Source: Rhodocyclaceae bacterium (lineage in GTDB: Bacteria > Pseudomonadota > Gammaproteobacteria > Burkholderiales > Rhodocyclaceae). Taken from it: 64,000 bases of DNA. This document shows, one piece after another, positions 35,958 to 45,143 of this stretch. Location: contig JAEUNM010000001.1 in the NCBI GenBank assembly GCA_016791105.1, positions 1 to 64,000 of the forward strand, in the 5' to 3' direction. Within the stretch, counting starts at the first letter, position 1, and every line of letters begins with the position of its first letter. The translations under genes were made by a program, and so were the position numbers. The notes under the pieces were generated by a model, which was given only the letters and a program-made list of their open reading frames with translations, was not told where the DNA came from and did no database searches.

Positions 35958-36636
35958 AGCGATTCCGCTGCATCTGGCGCCGGGCGAACTGCGCCTGGGC
36001 GATGCCACGACCGCCTTTGCCGCGCCGGCTGACCTGCCGGCGGCGCTGGAGCGGCTGGCGGCCGCGCGCAGCCTGCGCGGCCGCCGCCTCGAATTGCTGC
36101 TGGACGACGCCTACGTGCATTACCTGCTGCTCGACTGGCCGGCCGGCGTCAACACCGATGAAGAACGCGGCGCCTATGTGCGTTTCCGTTTTCAGCAATT
36201 GTGCGGCGCCGCCTGCCCGGCCCAGGTGCATGCCTGGGAAAATGCGCGCCCGGACCGCAAGGTGCTGGCCAGCGCCTGCGACGCCGCCCTGCTGGCGCAG
36301 GTGGCCGATTGGGCGCGCCTGCAGCGCGCGCGTCTGGCGGGTGCGCGCGGCGCCTGGCTGGACGCCTATAACCGCCACGCGCGCGGCATGACGGGGCAGA
36401 CCGGCGCGTTCGGCCTGTGGCGCGGCGGGCGCTGCACCCTGGGGGTGTGGCAGGCGGGCGATTGGCAGGCGCTGCGCAGTTTTGCCGCCGACGGGGCGGC
36501 AGCCGTGGCGGACGAACTTGCGCGCATCGCCGCCGCGCTCGGCCTTGCCAAAGGGCTGTGCCATCTGAGCGGCCTGCCGGGCGGCGGCAACTGGCCGGAT
36601 GGCTGGCGCCGCGTGGATGTGGAGGCTGCGCCATGA
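35938..36636 (+). CDS. Secretion-operon protein, possible GspL/PilM-like cytoplasmic part
   Basis: The best start is GTG 35938, with AAGGAA about ten bases upstream and a 20-bp overlap with gspE; the product is 232 aa. It contains LELLLDDAYVHYLLLDWPAG and TGAFGLWRGGRCTLGVW. The first matches the way GspL/PilM/HofM-type actin-like proteins begin, but the sequence is too divergent to assign. The following genes encode PilN- and PilO-like proteins, so this occupies the PilM (or cytoplasmic GspL) slot and would link the ATPase to the inner-membrane parts. Confidence 0.7.
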   Translation: MSLPWAEAIPLHLAPGELRLGDATTAFAAPADLPAALERLAAARSLRGRRLELLLDDAYVHYLLLDWPAGVNTDEERGAYVRFRFQQLCGAACPAQVHAWENARPDRKVLASACDAALLAQVADWARLQRARLAGARGAWLDAYNRHARGMTGQTGAFGLWRGGRCTLGVWQAGDWQALRSFAADGAAAVADELARIAAALGLAKGLCHLSGLPGGGNWPDGWRRVDVEAAP

Positions 36637-37172
36637 ACACGCTGCCGCCCCGCTTCGAACAGAATTTCATCGCGCGCCGGCGCATGCCCGCGCTGGCCGG
36701 CTTCATCATCCTGTTGCTGGGGCTGGCAGCCTGTGCCTGGGTAGTGGTCGACTATGCCGCGCTGGGGGCGCAGGAACAGGCCCTGCAAGACCAGGTGACG
36801 CGGCTCGCCCGGCGTGCCGAACAGGAGCGCGGCGCGGCGCGGCGGGCCGCGCAAGACCCGGCGCTGGCCGCCGAACTTGCCCAGGCGGCACCGGTGGCGC
36901 GCGCGCTGGCACGCGACTGGTCGGGCCTGCTGGCGGCGCTGGAACGCCACGTGAGCCCGCACGTGGCGCTATTGCAACTGGAGCCGGATGGCCGCAAGAG
37001 CGGCCTGCGCCTGCAGGGCGAGGCGCGCAATCTGGAAATGCTCACAGTGTGGCTGGACGGTTTGGCCGGCGACCCCGCCCTGTCCGGCGCCCGCCTGGAC
37101 CGTTACGAATATCGCCAGAGCGGTTCGGTGCGCGTGGTGCAGTTTGCCGTTACGGTGGGGGCACAACCTTGA
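36633..37172 (+). CDS. PilN-like (GspL C-terminal type) inner-membrane protein
   Basis: The 179-aa protein has one N-terminal TM helix (ALAGFIILLLGLAACAWVVV), a heptad-rich segment (about 45-90) and a ferredoxin-like periplasmic domain (VALLQLEPDGRKSGLRLQG, then LTVWLDGLAGDPALSGARL). That is the layout of PilN and of the periplasmic half of GspL. The start overlaps the previous stop (ATGA). It is expected to pair with the next gene product. Confidence 0.8.
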   Translation: MNTLPPRFEQNFIARRRMPALAGFIILLLGLAACAWVVVDYAALGAQEQALQDQVTRLARRAEQERGAARRAAQDPALAAELAQAAPVARALARDWSGLLAALERHVSPHVALLQLEPDGRKSGLRLQGEARNLEMLTVWLDGLAGDPALSGARLDRYEYRQSGSVRVVQFAVTVGAQP

Positions 37173-37702
37173 GCCGGCGCAGCGACATCTGGGCCTGGCA
37201 GGCGCGCCGCACTGGCTGGGCCGGCGCGCTGGGGCTGGTGCTGGCCTGCGCTGCGGCGGGTTTCTGGTGGAATGGCAACCGGCCGCTGGCGCGCCACGTC
37301 GATGCGCTGCAGGCCGAGGCGGCGGCTTTGCGCAAGCCGGCCACCGGGCCCAAGGCGACCGACCCGCGCGTGGAACTGACCAATTTCTATGCCATGCTGC
37401 CCTTGCCGCGCGAAACCACGGCGGTGCTGCTGCGCATCGATGCCTACGCCGCCCAGCACGGCCTGCAACTGGAGCGCGCCGATCAGCGCGAAGGGCAGGC
37501 GGCCGGCAGCCGCATCACGAAACTCGAATTCCTGCTGCCGGTGCGTGGATCGTATGAGTCCGTGCGCGGCTGGCTGGCCGATCTGGCCGACAACATGCCG
37601 GAACTGGCGCTGGAAGATTTTCGCGTCAAGCGGCCCGACATAGGCCGCGCCGAGGTGGAGGCGCAGGTGCGCCTCGCGCTATATCTGAGGCGCGTGGAAT
37701 GA
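37169..37702 (+). CDS. PilO/GspM-like inner-membrane protein
   Basis: The start is TTG 37169, overlapping the previous stop as TTGA. The 177-aa product has a TM helix (GALGLVLACAAAGFWW), a short coiled coil (ARHVDALQAEAAALRKP) and a PilO-like ferredoxin domain (LLRIDAYAAQHGLQLERADQ, then LPVRGSYESVRGWLADLADN). It would form a heterodimer with the PilN-like protein in the alignment complex. Confidence 0.8.
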   Translation: MSRRSDIWAWQARRTGWAGALGLVLACAAAGFWWNGNRPLARHVDALQAEAAALRKPATGPKATDPRVELTNFYAMLPLPRETTAVLLRIDAYAAQHGLQLERADQREGQAAGSRITKLEFLLPVRGSYESVRGWLADLADNMPELALEDFRVKRPDIGRAEVEAQVRLALYLRRVE

Positions 37703-38184
37703 ACGGCCGCAGGCGCTGGTTGGGCGTGTTGCTGGGGCTTACGCTGCTGGCGACCTGGTACGTCGCGCAAATGGATGAGGGCGCCGCGCCGGAACGCGGC
37801 GAACCGGGCGCCGGGCCGGTCGAGCGGCGCCGCGCGCATGCCGCCGCCGCGCTGTTGCCGGTAAAGCGGCCGCCGTTTGCGGCCGCCGAGGCGGATCTGT
37901 TTGCGCCTGCCAGTTTCGAGCCGCCGCCGCCACCGCCGCCCAAAATAGTGGCGCCGCCGCCGCGACCGGTGCCGCCGCCGCTGCCTTTCCGTTACGTCGG
38001 CCGGCTGGTCGAGGAGGGCGTCGCGCGCGTGTTCGTGACGCGCGGCAACACCACCCTGATGCTGGCGGCCGGACAGGTGGTGGATGGTCAATGGAAGGTC
38101 GAAGCCATCAGCGGCTTCGACGTCAGTTTCATCTACCTGCCGCTGGGCGAACGTGTGAGTATGGCAGCCAGGAGTTCCGAATGA
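37699..38184 (+). CDS. Proline-rich PilP/GspC-like connector
   Basis: The 161-aa product has an N-terminal TM helix (WLGVLLGLTLLATWYVAQ), then a proline-rich spacer (about 74-96, a run of seven prolines and several triplets) and a small beta domain (FRYVGRLVEEGVARVFVTRG, then VVDGQWKVEAISGFDVSF). That domain resembles the HR domain of GspC and the C-terminal domain of PilP, both of which contact the secretin. Both ends overlap neighbouring genes by four bases. Confidence 0.75.
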   Translation: MNGRRRWLGVLLGLTLLATWYVAQMDEGAAPERGEPGAGPVERRRAHAAAALLPVKRPPFAAAEADLFAPASFEPPPPPPPKIVAPPPRPVPPPLPFRYVGRLVEEGVARVFVTRGNTTLMLAAGQVVDGQWKVEAISGFDVSFIYLPLGERVSMAARSSE

Positions 38185-40469
38185 AAATCAAAACCGCGGG
38201 TGCTTTGCTCTCCGCGCTTTGCTTGCTATTGGCGGGTTGCGTGTCGAATCCGGCATTCGAACGTGGACGCGCTGCCCTTGCTGCCGGCCAGAACGATACC
38301 GCTCTACGCCTGCTGGAGGAGGCCAAGCGCATTCAGCCTGACGACCATGAGGTGCGTCGCACCTATTACCGCGCCCGCGAAACCGTGCTGGCACAGTGGC
38401 TCATCGATGCTGAGCGCGCGCGCGACGAGGGGGACATGCAGTTTGCCGCGCAATCTGTGGCAGCGGTATTGCGTATCGATCCGAACGAGCCGCGGGCCCT
38501 CGCGTTGCAGTCCACGCTGGAAGTACGGGTGCGACATGACAAGCAGGTGGCGGATGCGCGCGCCGCCTACGCGAAAAAAGACTACCCGCTGGCGGAAAAT
38601 TTGTTACGCCGCGTGCTGGCGGAAAATCCGCGCCACCGCGAAGCGCGCAGCCTGCTGGAAGCGGTGTCGGCGGAAATGCCGGTGCAGGGCCGCGAGCCCC
38701 CGCCCGGCCTGAAAACCCCGTTTGCCAAGCCCATCACGCTGGAATTTCGCGACGCCATACTGCGCAATGTATTCGACGCCATGTCGAATGCCGGCGGGCT
38801 CAATTTCGTATTCGACCGTGACGTGCGGCCGGACGTGAAAGTGACGATATCCGTCAAGAACACCTCGCTGGAAGAGGTGCTGCGCCTGGTGCTGCTGACC
38901 AATCAGCTCGACTACCGCGCGCTGTCCGAAAACACGGTGCTCATATTTCCCAAAACGCCGGCCAAACAGCGCGAGTACCAGGAATTGATCACGCGCACCT
39001 TTTTCCTCGCCAACGCAGAAGTGAAACAGGTACAGACCCTGGTCAAGACAGTGGTCAAAACCAAGGACGTGTATATCGACGAAAAGCTCAACGTGATGGT
39101 GGTGAAGGACACGCCGGAAGCAGTACGGCTGATCGAACGCCTGCTGGACAGCCTGGATGTGGCCGAATCGGAGGTAATGCTGGACCTGGAGGTGATGGAA
39201 GTGTCGCGCAGCAAGCTGCTCGATCTGGGCCTGCGCTTTCCGGATTCGATCGGCTACGGGCAACTCAACCCGGGCACCACGACGACTACCATTGTCAATG
39301 GCGTCACGCAAAGCGTGGTTACGCCGGGCGGTCAGGTATCGCAGGGCGTGGTGGATTTGAGGAACCGTGGTGCGCTCACTACTTTCGTGTCCAATCCGGC
39401 CCTGGTCTTGAATCTGAAAAACCAGGACGGCAACGGCAATCTGCTCGCAAACCCGCGCATACGGGTCAAAAACAAGGAAAAAGCCAAAATCCACATCGGC
39501 GAAAAACTGCCTGTATTCACCACCACCTCGACCGCCAACGTGGGAGTTTCCGCGGCGGTGAGCTATCTGGATGTGGGCCTCAAGCTGGAAGTGGAGCCGC
39601 AAATTTATCTGGACGAAGATGTCGGCATCAAGCTCACGCTGGAAGTATCGAGCATCGTGCGCGAGGTGCCGGGGCCGCAACAATCGCTCGCCTACCAGGT
39701 GGGCACGCGCAGCGCCAGCACGGTACTGCGCCTGCACGACGGCGAAACGCAGGTGCTGGCCGGCCTGATCAATGACGAAGAACGCAGTTCCGCTTCGCAT
39801 CTGCCCGGTCTGGGCGATTTGCCGCTGATCGGGCGCTTGTTTACGAGCCGCAGCGATACCAAGAACAAAACCGAAATCGTGCTGCTCATGACGCCGCGCG
39901 TGGTGCGCGGCGTGGCGCGGCCGGCGCTGGGGTCGGCGCAACTGGGCGCCGGCACCGAAGCCGACGTGGGCGCGCCCGCGCTGGCCCTGAAAAGTTCGCC
40001 GCCGGGCCAGGGCATGCGCCTGCAGTCGCGCGGCAATGCGGTCGCGCCTTCGGCCATGCCGGGGCTGGGGGTGCCCGGCTTGTTCCCGGCCCAGCCGCCG
40101 CCTGCGGCAGTGCCTTCGCCGGTGCCGGTGGCGCTGGAAGCGCCGGCCAGCGTCAAACAGGGGGCGCAAATCTCGGCCACCGTGTCGCTGCCGGTGGCGC
40201 TGGTGGAGCGCAACATGCAGGCGCTGCTGGCATTCGACCCGGAATATTTCGAGGCCACCGGCCCGGGCGGCGCGGGGCCGGGCATGATTCCGGTCAGCGT
40301 GCGCGCCGGCGCGCAGGAAACCGGCCAGGCCAGCGTGAGCCTGCGTGCGCGCAAGCTTGCGCCGGAAGGCACGGTACTGCGTCTGGATGTACTCAGCATC
40401 ACGAGTACTGACGGCGGGCCGCTCGCGGCGCAGGATCAGCCGACGCGCACGGTGCGCATAGAGCCATAG
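38181..40469 (+). CDS. gspD: Secretin (GspD-like) with TPR front and cohesin-like C-terminus
   Basis: The 762-aa outer-membrane channel subunit has a lipoprotein signal (LCLLLAGC), then TPR-like helices (about 25-170), N0/N1 domains (from FRDAILRNVFDAMSNAGGLN) and the secretin core with VSYLDVGLKLEVEPQI, LAGLINDEERSS and PLIGRLFTSRSDTKNKTEIV. After a Pro/Ala-rich linker the last 100 residues resemble a cohesin domain (VKQGAQISATVSLPV, then MQALLAFDPEYFEAT). Lipidation would let it reach the outer membrane without a separate pilotin. The start overlaps the connector stop (ATGA). Confidence 0.9.
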   Translation: MKIKTAGALLSALCLLLAGCVSNPAFERGRAALAAGQNDTALRLLEEAKRIQPDDHEVRRTYYRARETVLAQWLIDAERARDEGDMQFAAQSVAAVLRIDPNEPRALALQSTLEVRVRHDKQVADARAAYAKKDYPLAENLLRRVLAENPRHREARSLLEAVSAEMPVQGREPPPGLKTPFAKPITLEFRDAILRNVFDAMSNAGGLNFVFDRDVRPDVKVTISVKNTSLEEVLRLVLLTNQLDYRALSENTVLIFPKTPAKQREYQELITRTFFLANAEVKQVQTLVKTVVKTKDVYIDEKLNVMVVKDTPEAVRLIERLLDSLDVAESEVMLDLEVMEVSRSKLLDLGLRFPDSIGYGQLNPGTTTTTIVNGVTQSVVTPGGQVSQGVVDLRNRGALTTFVSNPALVLNLKNQDGNGNLLANPRIRVKNKEKAKIHIGEKLPVFTTTSTANVGVSAAVSYLDVGLKLEVEPQIYLDEDVGIKLTLEVSSIVREVPGPQQSLAYQVGTRSASTVLRLHDGETQVLAGLINDEERSSASHLPGLGDLPLIGRLFTSRSDTKNKTEIVLLMTPRVVRGVARPALGSAQLGAGTEADVGAPALALKSSPPGQGMRLQSRGNAVAPSAMPGLGVPGLFPAQPPPAAVPSPVPVALEAPASVKQGAQISATVSLPVALVERNMQALLAFDPEYFEATGPGGAGPGMIPVSVRAGAQETGQASVSLRARKLAPEGTVLRLDVLSITSTDGGPLAAQDQPTRTVRIEP

Positions 40470-40479
40470 GCGGGCTGGC

Positions 40480-40950
40480 GTGCGGGCGCGTGGATTTACG
40501 CTGATCGAAATCGCGGTGGTGCTGGCCATCGTCGCGATTCTGGCGAGCATGGCCCTGCCGCTCGCCAATCTGGCCAATACCCGCGCCAAGGAAGAAGATT
40601 TGCGCCGTGCGCTGCGCGAAATACGCAGCGCCATCGACGCCTACAAACGTGCCTATGACGACGGACGCATGCTGGCGCGGGTGGGGGCGTCCGGTTACCC
40701 GCCCGACCTGGAGGTGCTCGTGAATGGCGTGGAAGACGTGAAATCGCCCAGCCGCCGGCGCATTTACTTCCTGCGCCGGCTGCCGCGCGACCCGTTTTAT
40801 CCGGACAATTCGCGCCAGGCTGCGGAAACATGGGGCAAGCGTGCTTATGCCAGCCCGCCGGATGATCCGTCCGACGGCGAGGACGTGTATGACGTCTATT
40901 CGCTTTCGCCGCGGCGCGGCATCAACGGCGTGCCGTACCGGCAATGGTGA
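40480..40950 (+). CDS. Type II secretion pseudopilin
   Basis: The start is GTG 40480 and the product is 156 aa. The prepilin site is RG/FTLIEIAVVLAIVAILAS, close to the N-terminus. The C-terminal part has the GspG-like phrase RRLPRDPFYPDN and DVYDVYSLSPRRG. Because it is longer and less GspG-like than the first gene, it may be a minor pseudopilin. It overlaps the following gene by seven bases. Confidence 0.9.
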   Translation: MRARGFTLIEIAVVLAIVAILASMALPLANLANTRAKEEDLRRALREIRSAIDAYKRAYDDGRMLARVGASGYPPDLEVLVNGVEDVKSPSRRRIYFLRRLPRDPFYPDNSRQAAETWGKRAYASPPDDPSDGEDVYDVYSLSPRRGINGVPYRQW

Positions 40951-41327
40951 TGGGCAAGCGGCGCGGCTTTACCCTGGTGGAATTGCTGGTGGTGATGGCC
41001 ATCATCGCCACCTTGCTCGCCATCGCCACGCCGCGCTACTTGCGCCACCTGGAACATGCGCGCGAAGCCGCGCTGAAAGAAACCCTGTTCGTGGTGCGTG
41101 ATGCCATAGACAAATTTCGCGGCGACAGCGGCCGCCTGCCCGACAGCTTGCAGGAACTGGTGGACAAGCGTTACCTGCGCAAACTGCCGGTCGATCCGAT
41201 CACCGAACAAAGCGATACCTGGGTGATTGAGGCGCCGCCGGAATCCGACCTGGGCGGGCAGGTGTGGGACATACACAGTGGCGCGCCCGGCAATGCCACC
41301 AGCGGCGACGCCTATGCCTCCTGGTGA
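40944..41327 (+). CDS. Type II secretion pseudopilin, last gene of the operon
   Basis: The 127-aa product has the prepilin site RG/FTLVELLVVMAIIATLLAI and a GspG-like body (GRLPDSLQELVDKRYLRKLP, then DPITEQSDTWVI and DIHSGAPG). A second ATG lies two codons downstream. It completes a set of three pseudopilins in an operon that has no GspH, I, J or K and no prepilin peptidase, so processing needs a peptidase encoded elsewhere. Confidence 0.9.
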   Translation: MVMGKRRGFTLVELLVVMAIIATLLAIATPRYLRHLEHAREAALKETLFVVRDAIDKFRGDSGRLPDSLQELVDKRYLRKLPVDPITEQSDTWVIEAPPESDLGGQVWDIHSGAPGNATSGDAYASW

Positions 41328-41331
41328 GGCT

Positions 41332-41347
41332 GGGCCGCTGCCGGCCC
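41332..41347. terminator. Small hairpin between convergent genes
   Basis: A 6-bp perfect stem gggccg/cggccc with a 4-nt loop lies in the 27-bp gap between the last pseudopilin gene and the kinase gene. It has no T-tract, so a role as terminator is weakly supported. Confidence 0.3.
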
Positions 41348-41354
41348 GCCAGAC

Positions 41355-42290
41355 TTACCAGAGCCGCGCGCCGAAGGCCTCGAAATAGCGCTGGCCGATG
41401 GCGGCGCGGTCGTAGCGGTGGTTTTGCCCGCCGCGGTGCGCCATTTTGAGCGAGCCCATCAGCGATGCCAGACGCCCGGTCTGATCCCAGTCGCAGCCCT
41501 GCACGATGCCGTACAGTAGCCCCGCACGGTAGGCGTCGCCACAGCCGGTGGGGTCAGCCAGGGAATCCGGCGCCACGGGCGGGATTTCGATCTTTTTGCC
41601 GCCGGTGTAGATTTGCGACCCTTCGCCGCCCAGGGTGACGATGAGCGCGCGCACGTCGCGCGCCAGCGCTTCTATGCTTTGGCCGGTACGTTCGGCCAGC
41701 ATTTGCGCTTCGTAATCATTGACGGTGCAGTAGTCGGCCAGGCGCAGAAATTGCATCAGTTCTTCGCCACTGAACATGGGCAGGCCCTGGCCCGGATCGA
41801 ACACGAAGGGGATGCCCGCGGCCTGAAAATCGCGCGCGTGCTCCAGCATGCCCTGGCGCCCGTCCGGCGACACGATGCCCAATTCCACGCCTTCCGCGTC
41901 GGCAATGCGGTTAACGTGGGAAAAGTTCATCGCGCCGGGGTGGAAGGCGGTGATCTGGTTGTCGTCGAGGTCGGTGGTGATGAAAGCCTGCGCCGTATAA
42001 CTGCCCTCTATTCGGCGCACATGAGTGGTGCAAAGATCAAGCGCCAAAAGACGCTCTAAATACGGCGAACAGTCGTCCCCGACCGTTGCCATAATCAGGG
42101 GCGAACCGCCGAGCATCTTCAGGTTGTATGCGATGTTGCCGGCACAGCCGCCAAATTCGCGGCGCATGTCGGGCACCAGAAATGCAACGTTCAGTATGTG
42201 TAATTTATCCGGCAGGATGTGGTTCTTGAACTGGTCGTGGAACACCATGATGGTGTCGAACGCGATGGAACCGCAAATGAGCGTTTGCAT
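41355..42290 (-). CDS. PfkB-family carbohydrate/adenosine kinase
   Basis: The 311-aa product starts MQTLICGSIAFDTIM and has the PfkB signature regions: GGCAGNIAYNLKMLGG near the N-terminus and DPTGCGDAYRAGLLYGI near the C-terminus, where the Asp of GCGD is the catalytic base. It phosphorylates a sugar or nucleoside; the substrate cannot be told from sequence. The ATG at 42290 is chosen because upstream codons are not conserved-looking. It is divergent from the sensor protein gene at 42411. Confidence 0.9.
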   Translation of the reverse strand: MQTLICGSIAFDTIMVFHDQFKNHILPDKLHILNVAFLVPDMRREFGGCAGNIAYNLKMLGGSPLIMATVGDDCSPYLERLLALDLCTTHVRRIEGSYTAQAFITTDLDDNQITAFHPGAMNFSHVNRIADAEGVELGIVSPDGRQGMLEHARDFQAAGIPFVFDPGQGLPMFSGEELMQFLRLADYCTVNDYEAQMLAERTGQSIEALARDVRALIVTLGGEGSQIYTGGKKIEIPPVAPDSLADPTGCGDAYRAGLLYGIVQGCDWDQTGRLASLMGSLKMAHRGGQNHRYDRAAIGQRYFEAFGARLW

Positions 42291-42410
42291 GAATTTCGCC
42301 GGCGCGAGCCAAAAAATGCCAAGTATATCAGTCCCGTATCGGCCTCCTGGACAGCGCGCCGGAACATTTGCATCATTTTGTGCCGCAACAATTTCCATTG
42401 CCCGGGCGCG

Positions 42411-45059
42411 ATGACATTACGTATTTCGATTTTTTTTCTGCTGTGCCTGCTGGCCGCCGCGCGCCCAGCGGTGGCCGAGGAATTTGCGCTGAGCGCCGAC
42501 GAACGGGCCTGGCTGGCCGCGCATCCGGACATCCGGCTGGCGCCCGAGGCCAATTACGCGCCCTTCAGCTTCGTCGGCGCCGAGGGCCGCTTCGAGGGCA
42601 TGTCGGCGGATTACCTCAAACTGGTCCTTGCGCGCATAGGCGTGGAGCCAAAAATTTTGCCACCGGCGGCGCTGGCGGACATTCTGAAAAAAGCGCAGGC
42701 GGGCCAGGTCGATCTGGTCACTTCGCTCAAACCCACGCCGGACCGATTGGCCTATCTGCAGTTCACCGCACCTTACGTGGAAGTGCCGGCGGTATTGCTG
42801 GTGCGCCGCGAATACCGCGGCCCCACCGAATTGCGTGCCATGGGGAGTACGCGGGTGGCGGTCGGCAAAGGTTTTGCGGTGCACGAATACCTGCTCGCCA
42901 CCTATCCCGCGCTGGACTTGCAGCCGCAAGCCGACGACCGCAGCAGCCTGCGCAAACTGGCGATAGGCGAAATCGACGCGGCGGTGATGGATTTGGCCAG
43001 TGCATCCTATCTGCTGCGCCAGGATGGCATCAGCAATCTGAAAATTGCCGGCGAAATCGGCTTTTCCTATCCGCTCAGTTTCGCCGTGCGCAAGGATTGG
43101 CCGCAACTTCGCCTATTGCTCGATCGCGCGCTGGCGGCTTTGCCGCCGGCCGAAAAGCAGGCCGTATTCACCAAGTGGGTGGGGTTTGAGCGGCCCTGGT
43201 ATTACACCAACCGTAATACCCTCTATGCCATCGCGGGCGTGCTTGCGGTGCTGGCCGCCGGTGCCCTGGCCACCTTGGGCTGGAACCATATGCTGCGCCG
43301 CCAGGTGGCGCGCCAGAGTGCGTCGCTGAAGGAGGAATTCGAGCGCAACCGGCAGGCCGACGAGCAGCGCCGGCGCAGCGAAATCCGCTATCTGAAGCTG
43401 TTCGAATCGGCGCGCGACGGTGTGCTCATCGTGGACGGCAGCTCGGCGCAGGTGATAGAGGCGAATAGCGCCATGGAATTGCTGTTCGGCTATTTGCGCG
43501 CCGATTATCTGGGTACCCTGCTGGCGGACATCCCGCCGCTGGTGGCAAGCGAATCGCGCGCCCGCGTGGTGGAGCGGCTGTCGGCCCCCGGCGCGCTGCC
43601 CGAAATGGATGTCGATCTGCGCACCAGCACCGGCGTGCGCATTACCTGCGAATTGAGCCAGAACGATTATCGTGACGGCGAGCGGCGGGTGGTGCAGCTT
43701 ACGCTGCGCGACATTACCGCACGGCGGCGTGCCGAAGCGGAAGTGCTGCGCCTCGCGCAGCACGATCCGCTCACCAATCTGCCCAATCGCGCGCTGCTGC
43801 ACGACCGCCTCACCCAGGCCATGCACCGCGCCGACCGGCGCGGCGCCCAGGTGGCGGTGCTATTCCTGGATATCGACCGTTTCAAGCGCGTAAATGACAG
43901 CGTGGGCCACACCCTGGGCGATGAGCTGCTCAAGGAAGCAGCCAACCGCCTGCGCCAGAGCGTGCGCAAGGGCGACACCGTGTGCCGGCTCGGCGGGGAC
44001 GAATTCATCATCGTGCTGACCGACACCGAAAGCCAGGAAGCGGTGGTGCGCATCGCGGCGAAATTGCAGAACGCACTGGAACAACGCTTCGACGTCGGCG
44101 GGCGCGAAATGCACGTGACGGCGAGCATAGGCATCGCCATGTATCCGCACGACGGCGGCGACATAGACACGCTGGTGCGCAATGCCGATACCGCCATGTA
44201 CCACGGCAAGGAAAGCGGCCGCGCCAGCTACAACTTCTTCACCCAGGAAATGAATGTGCGCGTGGCCGAGCGGGTGGCGCTCGAACACGCCTTGCGCAAC
44301 GCGCTCGCCAACCGCGAACTGGAACTGCACTACCAGCCGCAAATCAACCTGGCCAGCGGCCGCCTGACCGGCGTGGAAGCGCTGTTGCGCTGGAATAATC
44401 CGGCCCTGGGCGCGGTGCCACCGGTGCGCTTCATCCCCATCGCCGAAGACGCCGGGCTGATAGGCCGCATCGGCGCCTGGGTGCTCGACGAAGCCATGCG
44501 CCAGGCGCGCGTGTGGCGTGAAACGAGCGGCCTCAAGGTACCGATCGCGGTGAATGTGTCGGCGCACCAGGTGCAGAACGCCGGCTTTGCAGCCCATGTG
44601 CTCGACACACTCAAGGCGCACAGCCTGCCGCCCGACGCGCTGGAACTGGAACTGACCGAATCCACCGTGCTGCGCGTGGTCGATCAGCCCGGCAATGCGC
44701 TGGTGCAGTTGCACGAAGCCGGCGTCAATGCCGCCATAGACGATTTCGGCACCGGCTATTCCTCGCTGTTTTATCTCAAGCACCTGCCCGTGCACAAGCT
44801 CAAGATAGACCGCGCATTCGTGGCCGAAGTCGAAGCCAATTCCGACGACGCCGCCATCGTCGAAGCCATCATCCACATGGCCATATCGCTAGGCCTGGAA
44901 ACCGTGGCCGAAGGCGTCGAATCCGATCTGCAACTGGAATTCCTGAAAAGCCGCTCCTGCGGCAACGTGCAGGGCTTCCTGCAGTCGCGCCCGTTGTCGG
45001 CCGAGGCGTTTGAAAGCTGGCTGCAGATGCATGAGGCGCACGCGGAGGCCGGGGCGTGA
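42411..45059 (+). CDS. Periplasmic-binding sensor diguanylate cyclase/phosphodiesterase
   Basis: The 882-aa protein has a signal peptide, an SBP_bac_3 (amino-acid-binding-like) periplasmic domain (about 25-250, APEANYAPFSFVGAEGRFEG), a TM helix (about 263-285), a PAS domain (about 320-440), a GGDEF domain with RLGGDEF at about 526 and an EAL domain with GVEALLRW at about 654, DDFGTGYSSLFYL and AEGVES. Both catalytic motifs look intact. It should convert binding of a small solute in the periplasm into a change of c-di-GMP. It stands just before the polysaccharide locus, a common c-di-GMP target, although co-regulation is inference. Confidence 0.92.
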   Translation: MTLRISIFFLLCLLAAARPAVAEEFALSADERAWLAAHPDIRLAPEANYAPFSFVGAEGRFEGMSADYLKLVLARIGVEPKILPPAALADILKKAQAGQVDLVTSLKPTPDRLAYLQFTAPYVEVPAVLLVRREYRGPTELRAMGSTRVAVGKGFAVHEYLLATYPALDLQPQADDRSSLRKLAIGEIDAAVMDLASASYLLRQDGISNLKIAGEIGFSYPLSFAVRKDWPQLRLLLDRALAALPPAEKQAVFTKWVGFERPWYYTNRNTLYAIAGVLAVLAAGALATLGWNHMLRRQVARQSASLKEEFERNRQADEQRRRSEIRYLKLFESARDGVLIVDGSSAQVIEANSAMELLFGYLRADYLGTLLADIPPLVASESRARVVERLSAPGALPEMDVDLRTSTGVRITCELSQNDYRDGERRVVQLTLRDITARRRAEAEVLRLAQHDPLTNLPNRALLHDRLTQAMHRADRRGAQVAVLFLDIDRFKRVNDSVGHTLGDELLKEAANRLRQSVRKGDTVCRLGGDEFIIVLTDTESQEAVVRIAAKLQNALEQRFDVGGREMHVTASIGIAMYPHDGGDIDTLVRNADTAMYHGKESGRASYNFFTQEMNVRVAERVALEHALRNALANRELELHYQPQINLASGRLTGVEALLRWNNPALGAVPPVRFIPIAEDAGLIGRIGAWVLDEAMRQARVWRETSGLKVPIAVNVSAHQVQNAGFAAHVLDTLKAHSLPPDALELELTESTVLRVVDQPGNALVQLHEAGVNAAIDDFGTGYSSLFYLKHLPVHKLKIDRAFVAEVEANSDDAAIVEAIIHMAISLGLETVAEGVESDLQLEFLKSRSCGNVQGFLQSRPLSAEAFESWLQMHEAHAEAGA

Positions 45060-45143
45060 GCAGGTTCACGCTGACGCTTGCGTTGCCGGCGGCGGCTGCC
45101 TAGTCCAAATTGAACGGCGACAGTGCTATTGTTGGCACCACAT

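Noticed and set aside
37915-37985. Repetitive gccgcc tract that could pass for a short repeat array
   Set aside because: It encodes the proline-rich linker of the PilP/GspC-like protein and has no spacer structure.
38604-40634. 676-codon ORF antisense to the secretin gene
   Set aside because: Shadow of a well-supported secretin; no start context and no recognisable domain.
45060-45143. Sigma-54 promoter before the polysaccharide locus (TTGGCAC)
   Set aside because: The -24-like part is there, but the -12 TTGC element is missing at the required spacing.
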